64,000 bases of DNA from Hydnum rufescens UP504 (lineage: Eukaryota; Basidiomycota; Agaricomycetes; Cantharellales; Hydnaceae), in the NCBI GenBank assembly GCA_014904985.1, contig MU129000.1, forward strand, positions 124,001 to 188,000, written 5' to 3'. The notes under the pieces were generated by a model that saw only the letters and a list, made by a program, of their open reading frames with translations, had not been told where the DNA came from and did no database searches. Below, piece by piece: positions 12,601-26,492 of the stretch (position 1 is the first letter of the stretch; each line of letters starts with the position of its first letter). The translations under genes were made by a program, and so were the position numbers.

Positions 12601-13068
12601 ATGTCAGGTCTCAACCTCACCTGCGTGCAATAACGTGATTCTGCTTGATTTGTGGTGGAACCCTGCACTCGAAGTAAGCCCATACGACACAGGCTGCGAA
12701 GTATCACCCATTGATAGTCTTATATTCGTAGGACCAAGCCTTTGACCGTGCTCATCGGTACGTCGTATTCTATTTCCACCACTTGGAAGTCGGACTGATT
12801 TTTTGGCGACTCAGTCTGGGACAGACGAAGCCAGTGTCAATATACAAGCTAACTGTCGAAGAGACTGTGGAGGCTCGAATCCTTGCGGTTCGTGTTTGTC
12901 GTCACCCGTACTGGTTGGCCCAAGTCCTAATATATTCGCTCATTTAGCTTCAAGAACAAAAACGTGCCCTAGGCGCAAGCGGCGCTCAGCGGAGGGAAGC
13001 TCGCAAAAGCCGGTCTTAGCTTGGACGATCTTCTCGCGCTCTTTGATCGTCGAGGCGAGGATGAGTAG
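9626..13068 (+). CDS. SNF2-family ATPase of the RAD5/RAD16/ULS1 group, frame-broken as assembled
   Basis: DNA translocase of the SNF2 superfamily, probably in chromatin or DNA repair. The first usable ATG is 9626 ([10 protein letters not shown]), then an intron after NPPD. An N-terminal region of about 200 residues leads to [12 protein letters not shown] (Q-like motif), GLGKTIQTL (Walker A), [20 protein letters not shown] (DEAQ, formed across an intron near 11030), [27 protein letters not shown], a Cys pair CDIC/CVDC that may be a degenerate RING-type zinc module, [41 protein letters not shown] and [10 protein letters not shown]. At least six single-base frame breaks occur at conserved positions: about 10900, 11308, 12465, 12503, 12620 and 12975. 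Sequencing or assembly error is likely; a decaying gene is the alternative. It converges with FAD synthetase. Confidence 0.85.
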
Positions 13069-13262
13069 ACATTCTTCTTTCATGTGATCTTGACAACACT
13101 TCCTTTACTCCTGTGCTCTACATACATTGATAGATACTAAATTGAGCCATCCATCTCCTCAATGACGGTGCTTGCCAAGATGCGTAGGATACGTGCAGGC
13201 AAGCTAGCGACACAGGAGTGGATATAGCAATGCTAAGTCTAAGGACAACGAGGGTACTGTGT

Positions 13263-14489
13263 TCAGGTAGAGACAGTTGAGATCGCCGCTGCTCCTGTGG
13301 CTGGCGCGGTGGGCGGAGAGGATATAGGTAAATGGGGAGGGGACTGAGGTAGGGATGGGAATGCTTTCGATGGACGCAGGGATGGTGATATGTTTAATGG
13401 TAGTGATGCAAAAGGGCGTTGCTTCCCTCTTCCTGCGCGTTCTAAGTCACCATCTTCTAGTTGGTGAGCCGGCTTGTAGATTGTTGATTGCGAATGCAGT
13501 GGGTTATTAAGCAGCGCTGGATTAGGGGACGTGTCATGCATAGAGCCTAGTGAAGTGTAGCTGCAGAAACGAGGTAAGGGTTCAAATCGTGGGACATGAA
13601 CCCAAATTGGACCATACCCTGCATCATACAGCGAACAATATGGTACGCTGAATTTGAAGAGAAACTTCCACACGTCGTGATAAGACCAGTTTATTATTGG
13701 GTGTACTCTCAGCAGCTTCGGCCAATCCGAGTCTGTTGGTGTCGCAAAACCTAAACTCCCTGTGGCCAGGTGACGATTAGAAGATACGAGAAATACAATA
13801 TACTGAAATGTATGTACCGCCATGCGGGTCTCCCCTTCGTGTTCCAACCAGCATTGCACGTACTCCGTATCCAGGGGAAGAATCGTCAGATAATTTCTTC
13901 CCCGACGTAGAGCCCAAATACGAAGTCAGCGCTTCTTTCATTCCGCCATCACTTCGACGAGATCAAGATTATACCGCCTCACAGAATCCACCACGAACGA
14001 CTCGACTTCAGGAAATGGCTCCTCGCAAGCGATATAAATCCCACGTATGGGTGCATACAAATCTGGGGATGAGGAAGCCGAGGGAAACCGAGAAGTCGAT
14101 GTGGCATCACCAGCGCAATGGCTCTCAGAGGAACGCCCATTCGGTATTTTCCAAATTGGAAGCCCATTCGTCGCCCGGTAAACGAGAATAGCAGCAAGCA
14201 AATGCAATAAGACAGTGCCTACGGTCTCAAAGCGTCAATTGGCCTTGAGATATATGTTAAGACCAGGCTAAAGGCATACAGTCTTTGCCACCGTTGAAGC
14301 TTATGGCGACATGGTCGACGCTGCCAAATATTAAATTCGCAATCCCAAAAGTTCCCGAAGTAGATCATCTCACTCACCCATATTCGTCTAAGATGTCCTC
14401 GATGACTGAACAGCCTCTCGCACGGTTGGGACGAAAGGATCATCAGACTGAAGAAATTCGTGAATACTATTTGCAGAGGCAATATCCAT
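13263..14489 (-). CDS. fad1: FAD synthetase (FMN adenylyltransferase), PAPS-reductase fold
   Basis: Makes FAD from FMN and ATP in the cytosol. The ATG at 14489 gives MDIASANSIHEFLQSDDPF. The PP-loop SFNGGKD lies at about 14281-14305, followed over an intron by CTVLLHLL. Next are PIRGIYIACEEPFPEVESFV, RYNLDLVEV, GTRRGDPHG, LRVHPIINWSYHDVWKFL, VPYCSLYDAGYTSLG and DTSPNPAL, all typical of fungal Fad1. The tail is an unusual 80-residue Pro/Ser/Ala-rich extension. A one-base frame break is needed near 14418: the first exon reads VREAVQ, while VIEDILDEYG, which must follow, lies in the next frame. No intron explains it. The gene converges with the SNF2 gene, about 195 bases apart. Confidence 0.9.
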
Positions 14490-15121
14490 CACGCTGGATG
14501 GGAACTTAGTGGCAAGCACCAGGGACGTCGGGACGTGGCCGAGTTCCGGTTCTCACCAAGGCGGCAAATTCCGAAAGAGGTCATCACCTTTTCTCTCGCT
14601 TGAGGTCTGGTTTTTGGTGACTACCAAGAAGTGAGATCCGAGGATCACCTTTGCATAGGTTGGTAGACGGTCTCAGCTAGTCTCTTCAATATATAGTATC
14701 TTGGCCAGGAAAATGAAATTCCGTACAGTACCTATAGAATTCTATCAATGCCAATGGGTATGTTGTGAGCAAGAGAGCACTATCAGAGAGGGTGACAGCT
14801 TGTAGTGCATGGCTTAGAGCTCGAGACAAATTTTTCTTATTTTAATTTTTGGAGGTCCGATGAATGGGAGATTTTGATTTTTGAGAAATACTGTAGGAAG
14901 CTACCAAAGATAGCGTTTTGGGCACCTCAGTCTGCCAGGGCCTTCTGCAAATCCAGAAGGCAGTCAGAGTCTCGAATCAAGGCCATATTCATAATTATCC
15001 CAGCGGAACGTATCCGACTACGTACCATCGACGCATAAGGTTCTGGAAAGGTATTCTCACAAGAAAAACAATACGCCTACTAGCCTTCCGCCCTAATGGG
15101 ATCGGGATCATCCCAGCGCCA
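14490..15121. other. intergenic region
   Basis: About 630 bases between the FAD synthetase start and the TPR gene stop, both on the minus strand. It must hold the FAD synthetase promoter. AT-rich around 14815-14890. No coding frame with family resemblance was seen. Confidence 0.4.
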
Positions 15122-18100
15122 CTAACCCTGTGACTGGCCCCCAACAACCTCAGCTTCCCGACGCAGATCCTTAGCAGGGAACTTGTCGGACAATCCCTCT
15201 GCGGCCAAGGGACTCTGGAAATCATCCGCGAGCATTGCTAGGTTTAATAAGGATGCGCTAAGTGTGTCTCGATACACATCTGGGTCAGCAGAGTGTAGAT
15301 TGCGGTACAGTTCTACAGCTTCCCCTAGGACGTCCAGCGATGCGTATGGTTGCCCTGCTGCGCGGAGAAATGTATGTAAATTGTTGAGAGCATCGGCAAG
15401 CATACTCCGGAAGCGATCCGGGGCTGTAGAAAAGAGATCGTGAGCGAGTTTTACAGATTCCCTGCTTGAATTACAACATTCGTCCCAAAGCTCAACCCTA
15501 AGCGCGCGTCTGCTATGAGCGTCAAGATCGACGGCCAAACTTTCCCGGAACGTATCCGGTTCCAAGTCGAATAGCACACGTGAAAGTGAGAGGGCTTCTT
15601 TAGAAGTTTCAAAGGCTTCTGTCTGCCGACCGAGATCGTCCAACGTTTCAGCAAGCTGTGACAAGGCTGACTTGAGACCATCGCGATATTGCTCAGGCTC
15701 CACTGTGTATGACGTCCGCAAGAGAGTGATGGCTTCCTCTGTGGGTCCGAGCGCCGCCGTAGGCTGCTGCGCTTGGCACAAATGGAGACCCATATTTCTG
15801 AGCGCCGTGATCACATACGGCCGGTAAGTGTCTGGTTGCTGAGTGAAGAGATATCGAAAGTGCTGGAGAGATTCCTCGTCCACTTTGATACCTACATCCC
15901 AACAGCTGGCCCTGGCGGCGATGACGCCATGATTCCCTAGCTTCTTGGCCAGGTCCTCGCGACACGAATCGGGATCGACTTTGAACACTTCGCGGACGAG
16001 AGCAATGCTTTCATCCGAGAGTAACAGTGCGTCCGCGGAACGGTTGACCTCGGAGAGTCGAAGGGCGTGTTGGGCCAATTCAGCTGATAAACCGTTAACA
16101 TATTGTCCAGGATTGATGGCAAACAGTTGCCGTGCAATGGCCAAGGCCTCCTCATGAGATGCCAAGGCTTCCACTTGAAGACCAGCTTGCTCCATGCGCG
16201 AACCTTGATTATTAAGTGCGATAACGAGAGCGTTGGACAGCCTCTCGAGGTGTTCGTGATATTTTCCGGGCCATTTAGTCTCCATTTCCTGGATCAAGAC
16301 AAACGCGTCTTTCTGCGCCTGGACGGCTTCGATGGGTAAGTTCGCATTATAGTAATGGATACCAAGATTGACTAGCGCATCCACCAACAATTCCATTCCA
16401 GCCTTTAATCGACCCTCGTATTGGAGGGATTCAACGACATTGAACTGTCGAACGAGGACAAGCGATTCCTTCCTTGCATTTACGACTGACTGTGGGTCAT
16501 GACCCGCCAGCTCCAGCTTCGTCGCCAGGTTGTTGTATGCAGCCGCCAGGACCGTATGGTACTCATCTGGCTTCCGGGAAAACAGCACCTTGAAATGATC
16601 GATGGACCCTTGGTCAGCATGGCACGCGGCTTCTAATCGATTTGTGGAAGCCGCGATGGACGCATGGAGGTGAAGTCGGTAGGCCAGATCGTCACGCCAG
16701 GCATCGGGGTCAGAGTCGAACGACTCCTGAGTCAGGGCTATCGCCTCAACGGAGGCTTCAAATGCTTCTTCGGCCCTATCGACGCAGGATAGAATATGTG
16801 CGTTCAAGGCTAATCGTGCTGCTAGACTCTGTCGATGTTCATTAGAACGAGAATCCGACATTCGGAGCAGATCGATAGAGCGGGCAGTGGGAGATAAGGC
16901 GTCCTGTGGACGTAGAGCGTCGCGAAGGTGGAGTCCAGTGTTATATAGGATGCAGGCGAGATATTCACGATATGACCCGGGTTCGCTAGAATAAAGCTGT
17001 TGTACAAGCTGCAGTGACTCCTGATCAACATCACAGGCCTCGTCCCAGAGGTCGAGTTTGGCGGCATACAGGCCATAACTGCAGAGCTGGGAGGCTAGGT
17101 GGAAGCTGAGAGCATTGGAAGGCACAGACCCAGAGTATCTGGCCCGAGTGAGGATGATAGCTTCGCGCAAAACACTCAGAGCAGCTTCCGGACGACCAGA
17201 GCCATCGAGTAAATGGGCATGCTCTGTCAATGCTTGCTCAAAGCCTGTGCCGTGTTCGTCAGGGCTCGCAATCATTAATGAACGATATAGGTCCACCGCC
17301 TGTTCGGCATGCTTCAATGCCTGGGCAGCATGACTTGCTGAGCCTAGGTAAGAGGCGAGAAGGCGTAGGGAATTCGCAAGGGAGGCTTGATGAACCTCAG
17401 AGTCTCGCTCAACCAGATCATGCCAATGATCCACGGCCTCTTTCTCCGAGGCACACGCATTATCCCATTCTCCGAGGCTAGCCGCCACCGCAGCATGTTC
17501 AGAGAGTCTCCGAGCTAGCTCCGCACGGTGAGAGGGATCAGGAGAAGCATCGAAGGACTGTCGAAGGAGAGAAACCACCCCTTGGGTAATTAACATAGTA
17601 CTGTTCCCTAGGGCCGGATCAATGTCTTCAGCTGTAAGCTGAAGGCGATCAAATCCTGGGGGACTCTCTACCCTGTCGGTAGCGATAGAGATAGCTTCCT
17701 GAGAGAGAGCGAGTGCAGTTTTGGAATCACCGCAGAGGTGTAACATCGCCGCGGTGATGCCCAAACACCCAAGAAGGTCCCCCGAATGTCGGTCGGGGTC
17801 CTGGGCGTAAAGTACCCGACGCAGTTGGGCGGCTTTTTCGAGCGAAATCACGGCATCCTCACGGGATCCAGCTCGATATCGGGTAAGTCCAAAGTGGTCG
17901 AGGAAATTTGCATAATCTTGGCGATGAACATCTGGGGACTGAGTGTAGAGCAGCCTCCAGTGGTCTTCTGACTCGATCCCGGCCTCCAAGGCCTCTGGAA
18001 AAGCACGGAGCATCGCAGCATGCAGCGAATGATTATGCAGAGTCCTGGCCAAGTTCTGGCGGGATCCGTCGGGGTCTACCAGGAACAACTCGCGACTTAG

Positions 18101-20246
18101 AGCCACCGAAAGATTCGACACTGTAAAGGCTTGTGTGGCGTTACCGACTCTGCCAGTAAAGTCCGCATATAACGAAAATGACCCTTCCAGTGTGCGGCCG
18201 TAAAGACGAGGGCGATATGTGTACAATTTCTGCTTGAGACGGATGGCCTCTTCTAAGTTGGTAATGGCTTCTTCAAGACTGTTAGTGGACTCAACCAGAT
18301 CTATCGCCTGGCTGTGAAGTGCCTCGGCAAGGCCTTGGGTGGAGACAGGGTCATCATGTACCCGACACTGCTCACGCCAGCCCTGGATGATCTCCCCCCA
18401 TACCGAAACGGCCTCTCCGAAACGGCCTAATTTGTGGAGAGAATAGGCAATAGTGACTTGATTGTAAAGGAGTTGTATCTTCTTAGTCGCTTTGACTGGT
18501 TCTATAATTTCGAGGGCCTTCTTGCTGGCTATAAGCGCCTCGAGAAAACTCCCCCGGTCCATTAAGGCAATCCCCAAGATGTGATGCGCGATAGAGACGA
18601 GATACTGATGCCTTTCCTTGTCCTTAACATCATCCAGGGTCTCAAGGATGGCGACGGCTTTGTTGACGTGATCAATGGCCTGATCGATGAGGCCTCTATT
18701 ACGTAGCAGATTCCACGCCGTGATTGTTAGATTCGCCGCATTGAGTTGAACGTTCTTCCGGCCTGTTAATTGACGACCTCCGAACGGCTCCTCACGAAGG
18801 TTCCGATCAAGTTCATCGAATGACGAAGGACTCTGAGCCCATGAGATGCGATAATGTGGACCTTGTGACTTCATATGTTCCGCAAAGTTGAGAACTATTC
18901 GACGTGCGAACCAGCGACAGTTCGACGTGAGGAGTTTATACCTTCCATACGTATTGGATGTTATCTGAAGTTGAACAGCAAACTCGTTGAGATGCATGAG
19001 AGCAAGGGAGTCGATTTTCTCCAGATCGGGAGCGACACACGCCAACTCGTCGGCCCCGACAATGAGAGACTCCATTCTCGTTGCGTAGGAGATCGTCTCT
19101 CGTAGCTTCGCACCACCTATGAATGGTCCGGAGCTGTCCATTTTAGGGAAGAACCATCTGCTTCTGAGTGCTGCCGCTCTCTCTACACGCATCCAACTTT
19201 CCGAATCATGACCATTGCCGAATGAGATAATGGCAAACTCATGATGCAAAGGCGCTCTCCTGTGGCGGTACAAGCGGACGCTTCGCACCCCCCCTATCTG
19301 TCGTAGAGATTCTACGTCCCGTTGTGGAAGTTGGGCCAGGTACGAGAGGACCCCCACACTAGATATCTGCTCTGGAGTCACAGTGCGCCTTAAAAATTGT
19401 TCAAGTAGACAAGCATCTGATGGAGACCCCTCCAAAGACAACGGACGGGTAGGCTGACGACAAAAAGTTAGATAAATACTCGGAATGACGTCGATCGCGG
19501 CAACATACGAGTATTTCGGCGAAGTCTGGAGGCGGCACTTCCATCGTTGCTTTGCTTGATTCGTACTCAGTGATCGTCGAGTTCGGAGATATTTTGCGTG
19601 AAGAATCCTGCGGCATACTGCTGAGCGATAGGTCCATTCTGTATTGCTTGAACAAACCTCTGCCTTCCCCAGCCATTTCTCGATATCTTGCTCGAACCCG
19701 TCCAATAATGCCATCGTCTGGGTTTCCAACTCAAGTGGGCGTTTCAAGGAGACCAGTAGAACATCCAATGCACTAGAAACGTTTGATGAGGGAGAGTACT
19801 GCCTCTATAACAAGGCACACATACGAACTGATCTTCTCCAGACGATCAAAGAGCTCCGGCGCAAGCGTTGCATCGCTGGGAGTCTGAACAGCTAGAAAAT
19901 GCACTTTTCTACGTATTCTTCTAGCTGGTCAAAATCGTTTCTAGATGTCGAAATCGTTTGCATAAATGCTTGGTGTCGAGGTCAACAGATGATATGTTTG
20001 GTCGATTTGGGGCCGCGGAGTCCTCGTTTAGAGATGATTTGGCCTTATGAAGGGAACAAAGTATGCCGCTAGCCACCTCAGAGAGACGCTCGACCTGGAA
20101 TTCGTTGATAGGGGCATATTCGTTATGATTTATCGTGAGGTTGGAGAAGTCCCTTGAGAAACCGTCGATGAAGGGTTGTCGCGCATCTGGAGTTAGAGAT
20201 AGGATCGAGATCAGCCCCAGCTCCGCAAGACCAAAGATATTGCCTA
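15122..20246 (-). CDS. giant TPR-repeat protein with N-terminal helical and putative permuted papain-like domain
   Basis: A single open frame of 1548 codons (15122-19768) encodes about 20 tetratricopeptide-type units of about 46 residues. A unit typically reads PDxYRxxLAxxLxxH, then A...EAIxLxR. From about residue 330 to the end, the units cycle through three subtypes, giving a super-repeat of about 138 residues. Before them, around residues 130-300, lie HHEFAIISFG and, about 108 residues later, LLTSNCRWFARR. A His block followed by NCxxFA is the order seen in permuted papain-like folds (PPPDE/LRAT type); this is an inference. The open frame has no ATG at its 5' end. The exon at about 19400-19676 probably uses a different frame (QYRMDLSLSSMPQDSS to FAEIL, intron ending near 19450), and a further helical exon lies at 19921-20246 (LAELGLISIL). 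The true start is not located. No NTPase motif is visible. The TPR part contains no frame break. Confidence 0.75.
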
Positions 20247-21019
20247 CCAAACAGGTTCGTTAGCTTCATGGTGGTACACTCGGTCAAAGTAATGCGTGGG
20301 CACGGTTTACAGGCTGCATCGGCAGCATTGCCCTAATTACAATGCTGTGTGAATGGTCGGGCGTTTGCCGCAGTGTGCATTTCTACTGCACCGCTAGGGC
20401 CTGCGAGCCCGGGTGAGGCGGTATCCAGAGGCCCCTAAAACGGCCATATGCATTCTACATTGGTTACAGGCAGCTCTGTTATGGTTTTATACTGTTGAAG
20501 CTGATTTTGCCCCACAAATCAGTGAATTTGCACCCATGTTTTCTGCCCAAAATCAGTGGGCTGGGATACGCCTACCTTAGAGCTCGCAAGTACCCTCGCT
20601 AGGGCTGGGTAGGGATCTCCTTGAATAGGGCATGGCTCTATCGCTGTAGCCGTTAAGGTAGAGAATATATCATGTGACTCATTCAGAATCCCGATTAGGA
20701 TATGAGCCAGACACTCTGCTACTCGCCATCTTTCATGAACGCATATTCCCAACTAATCGTCTGATGTCTTTGTGTTGCTGATCCTCAATTACGTTATTAG
20801 AGTAGGTTACAGTACCCACGATTCCACGAAAGCTGGTGGTCCCAATCTTCACAAAAGATACCCTTCAAGGTTTTCCGGAATTCCGTCCACATAACCCTGT
20901 AGTTACACTGGTAGCATCTATGGGCATAATATGGCCATTTATTGTAGTGTCTAGAGCTCAACAACAATTACGCGGTGGCGGTGATTACAAATATTCGGCA
21001 CGATCCGATCCGCCCCGCG
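20247..21019. other. divergent intergenic region containing a dispersed repeat
   Basis: About 770 bases between the TPR gene and GDP-fucose synthase. It should hold the fucose synthase promoter and possibly the missing first exon of the TPR gene. Part of it (about 20424-20590) is a diverged, inverted relative of sequence at about 35900-36060. Confidence 0.45.
20424..20590 (+). repeat. diverged dispersed repeat, copy 1
   Basis: The stretch containing AAATCAGTGAATTTG matches the reverse complement of the region around 35930-36060. Similar blocks flank it (GATTTT.CCC before, CCATGT after, AATCAG.GGGC further on). It is probably the remnant of a non-autonomous transposon. Boundaries are approximate. 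Confidence 0.5.
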
Positions 21020-22526
<1,507 letters not shown>

Positions 22527-23074
22527 ATAGATTTTCACATTGATCTGTAGTCTGGTCACAAACCAGAATGATGAGCAATCGTTGTATTCACTGTGTAGCT
22601 CGTAATGTCTAGTGGCGATCTCCCTTTGCCGGTCTCAATCACGCCTAGCGGCGTCGTTGAGATGGCTGATGCATGAAAATTGGCCGGACTGCCTACTTAT
22701 CTCTAGAAACAAGCGGAGTTTCCCTAAGTCGATCAAGCCAAGTTTAGAAAACCGTTCATACATAAAATTTTCGCGGTCATCTCATTCGGCGATGGTCACG
22801 ATTCGGAAAGCTGGATGTGTGTGAGAGCGCGGCAGCACTCGGAAGTAGATTGGTTATTCTCAAAAACAGACAGCTCTGGACATTCATAGGTGATGCGGAG
22901 ACCATGCGCCACGATAATGGAGTATCTCATTAGGTTAGGCAGAGGGACGAACGTATCCAGGACGATGACAAAGACCACGGACTGATCATTAAGGTGATTG
23001 GTATTGACGACTTAATCGTGAGTATCCCAAGTCGCTGGACCGATCCCAGGCATGTAAATCATCTAAAGACTCTT
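22527..23074. other. intergenic region between convergent genes
   Basis: About 550 bases between the stops of the fucose synthase and the mitochondrial carrier. A 60-codon minus-strand frame at 22796-22978 has no recognisable motif and no start context. Nothing else is visible. Confidence 0.4.
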
Positions 23075-24744
23075 CTAACTTATGCTGGAGATAGGGTGCG
23101 GATCCCGAATCTTGCGGTATAAGTCCAAAATGAGCTCGTTCGCGGTGAGCGTCACGATGGTGTGGCTATGGATGCAAGTTTAGCGGCACAAAATACGGAT
23201 CGAGATATTCACTTACGGTGCAATTCTAAGGAAATGCGCGAGTGTCCCTTTCGTAATACGCAACCGTGAGTAAATCTGAAGGTGGACTTCGCATCTCTAT
23301 ACTTTATAACAACACACCTTTGTACCATCCAAGCATGCCCTCTGTTTTGAGGGTTTTCCACAGACAATCTGCAGGATTTTTGTATAATAGACCTACTGTC
23401 TTTCCGTTTTCCAGAAGTTTCGTGGGTTGATTGTACATCCTTGTCAAAGCCTAAACGTGTGTCAGGGCGAGTCAGTTGCATTCATTCACTCAAGCATACC
23501 GTGTCTCCTGGTTGCATGACGAGGCACTGCACAATCGTATAGGAATAATGAAGACCCAGTGATATTAGGCGATCAAGGCTCTTACCACACACGCTCCTGA
23601 CACAGCGCTGCTCGCGAGGAACGTCCATGTACTGTCGGCACTCATTAAACCATACTGTACAAATTGGCTTTTTGCATAATTATAACTGGGTATTTGGACC
23701 TATTTGGAGTATGGTTCGTATAAGCAATCATGATTCAGTGAGATATTGGGACATACTGACAGAAGAACCCATGCCAGTTCTCAGCATGGCCGCATCCATT
23801 CCTCGTACATAGCCACGGAGACCCTCAGCGCGATAGATTTGAATAAGAGCGTCGGAAAATGATCTATAAAAACGTTGGTGTCCGACAGGAAGAGTTGGTG
23901 AATAAGCCTAAGCAACGCATTAGTCAAAATGGACAGGCCCAGCAAGGGCACTAAAATGGTGGACCTGTATCCGAGCTTTGACTAGAAAAAAGGGGTTTCC
24001 GAGCATAGCTACATAGCAGAATATCCGTCTTAGTTCCAAACGGGGGGCCATTGTTGTCACCTACAACTCACATCCAATGACTCCACTAATTGCACCTGTT
24101 TGAGATTATTATCTCCAGTAAGCGACGCGGGTAAAATGGGGAATAAGGATTCGTACCTGCCGCCACGGCGGTACCTGCTGGAACTTGATCCGGGGCGACA
24201 CCGAAGGCTTTATTTAGACCCCGCCTTAAAGGCTCGTAAAATCCTATGAATGTCAAGCAGACAATGAACGTGACACGAAAAATTACAAGTCCGGTGCCAA
24301 CCTAATCTGGAGCCATTGAGTAACATCTAATAGCGGGGTTACGTCGAGTTCCTCCAGAATCTATATACGCACACGGACCTGATAAACATACTGTGTACGC
24401 AATTTAGATATTTTATGAAGAGAACTGCACATGGGTCGTGGACGCACCGCCGGACCCAAACCTCGTTGTACGCCTCTAATGCCCTCCAGCTTCCAGGTTC
24501 GGTAAAATACATCCATAGGCCCCGAATACACCTTATTTCCTCTGCGAAGCTCTGCATCTAGTTGCAAACGCGTCTTGGCCACTTCAGCAGGGTTAGAGAC
24601 TGTGACCTAGAAATGCAATGTGAAAACTCGCGTATAGTGGAGAATATCGCTCAGACACTATACGGCAGTGCATCCTGCAATTCCCCCAATTACAAACGTC
24701 TCGAGCTGTGATAACGGTCTGCTTGGCGTAGGGGTGGATGACAT
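23075..24744 (-). CDS. mitochondrial carrier, Oac1-like (SLC25 oxaloacetate/sulfate type)
   Basis: Inner-membrane carrier moving oxaloacetate, sulfate or related anions. The ATG at 24744 gives [25 protein letters not shown]. The first signature is [13 protein letters not shown] (PxDxxKTRxQ type), then [31 protein letters not shown]. The second repeat has LVKARIQAY with [21 protein letters not shown], and the third has LTRMYNQP, then [15 protein letters not shown], ending [18 protein letters not shown] and NGSRLGFYEPLR fit the Oac1 subgroup (yeast OAC1, animal SLC25A34/35). Several very short introns, one of them inside the first repeat, were bridged by eye. The gene lies 100 bases downstream of uL2m on the same strand. 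Confidence 0.85.
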
Positions 24745-24844
24745 TGGATTTCACCCTCAGCGTCAAGCTGGACATGTATAACCGGAATTGTCCGGTATTC
24801 AATTATTCTAGGTTGGTGTATTGAACATGAAGCGAACAAAATGC

Positions 24845-26191
24845 TTAGGTCTGGCGTTTCTCCTTCCCCCGTGGTCTTTCCTTTATCACCATAGTGTTCC
24901 CCTTCGGACCGGGTCTTCTCGTCCGCTTCCCCTTGGTCAGCCACCCCCACACCGAACGGGGGTGCTTGTTTCCCTTTGATTTTCCACGCCCTCCTCCATG
25001 GGGATGATCCACGCTATAGGAATAAAACTGACAGTTAGAAACTGCGAGTGATTTCCAGTATAATCTACGCACGCGTTCATGGCCACACCGCGGACACTCG
25101 GACGTCTTCCAAGATTACGAGCTCTCCCGGCCTTGCCGAGACTACGATCCTTCCAATTCGGGTTGCTGACCCTACCAATGGTGGCAATGCACGTATGAGG
25201 AATATTCCGCACTTCTCCACTCTGTAGTCGGACCTGGGTGTACTTGGCTCCGTGCTTCCCATCGTCGTAATCATCATGGAGAGACGACTATCCCAAATGA
25301 GCCAGCAGACCGCACTAGTTGGCCTTTGCCGTTAGACCTCAGTGCGATGGAATGAATCTGAGTCCCGGTAGGAATAAGGCGGACGGGGAGGACGTATCCA
25401 GGAAGGATAGTCATTGCGCGAAGGACACCAAGAGAAAGCGATGCCGTAGCTTCATCAAATGTATCTCGGAAAGAAGGCAAAGGCGATGGCTCGGGAGCAG
25501 ATGGAAATGGAATTGACGCGTCGTTCAGTCCGGATTGTTGGACCATCTTGGACATCTTTTCGACGGTGGATTCATCTAGCCGAGAGGTTTTTTTCTGAGT
25601 GATCCCACCCTTCCGCCGCGACCACAGCGGATCTGTGAAGCCTGGTACCAGACCATCCGGTATTCCGTGTCTAAAGCTTTGAACAGTCATCACCGGCTTT
25701 AAGACCTTCACAAGCGAGGATATAGCTTAATGGCGTGTTAGCATGCGGATTCGAGTGCTTTATAAGAGCGATGTGGGCGCTGCGGCCAGGATCAAATTCG
25801 ATGCGAATAACACGTTGTAGCCCAGGCTCCGTGCGCCCGAAATCAACATTACGCAGTCTACGCTTATGGCCTCCACCACGATGCCTGACTGTAATACGTC
25901 CTTGATTATTTCGGCCACCCTTTTTGCGTTGTGGTATAGTCAAGGCACGAATCGGTGGTCCAGGGTATAGGTGCTCCGTAATTGGTCGACGTAAATGTCG
26001 TAGCCCAGGGGTGACTGGTTTATAAGTTTTGAATTGAGCAGTCGTTGCTGATGTTTTGAAGGCAACTGGAGTTTTTGTATTTGGATTTTTGGGGGATGCA
26101 TACGATGCGAGGCTCAAAGAGCTCGATGATATCCCACGGCCCGCGACAATACTCGTGGAATCGAAACGGGACGCGCGCAAACCAGCGCCAT
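24845..26191 (-). CDS. mitochondrial large-subunit ribosomal protein uL2m, frame-broken as assembled
   Basis: Structural protein at the peptidyl-transferase centre of the mitochondrial ribosome (yeast Rml2). The ATG at 26191 gives [19 protein letters not shown], a good mitochondrial presequence. A one-base break near 26125 is then needed to reach [16 protein letters not shown]. Family blocks: [131 protein letters not shown] and [20 protein letters not shown] second one-base break lies near 25283 (GIVVS then [13 protein letters not shown]). Introns separate the exons. An insertion of about 60 residues within the central region is fungal. Breaks in an essential gene argue for assembly error. 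Confidence 0.9.
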
Positions 26192-26492
26192 GCGTATTGC
26201 GTACAGAGATGTTTGGGAACTGCCGGAAACACTCACTAATGATGTAAAGTAGTCTTGTCAGACTCGGGCTTGAGCGGGGCTAGTACTGCGAGTCCTCTCT
26301 CAGGGAGCTGAGAAGGCTGGCCACGATCTAGTGTCGCTCGAGATAACTGAGGGGAAGAGCCGAGAACGCGCCTCGGCATATACCGGATTGGTTCTTGGCG
26401 CGTCTTGACACTCTGGCTTTTGTATCCTCGACTCAAAGAAATATACACCACTACTATCAATTCCAGGGGAATCTCATCTGCACCAAAGCACC

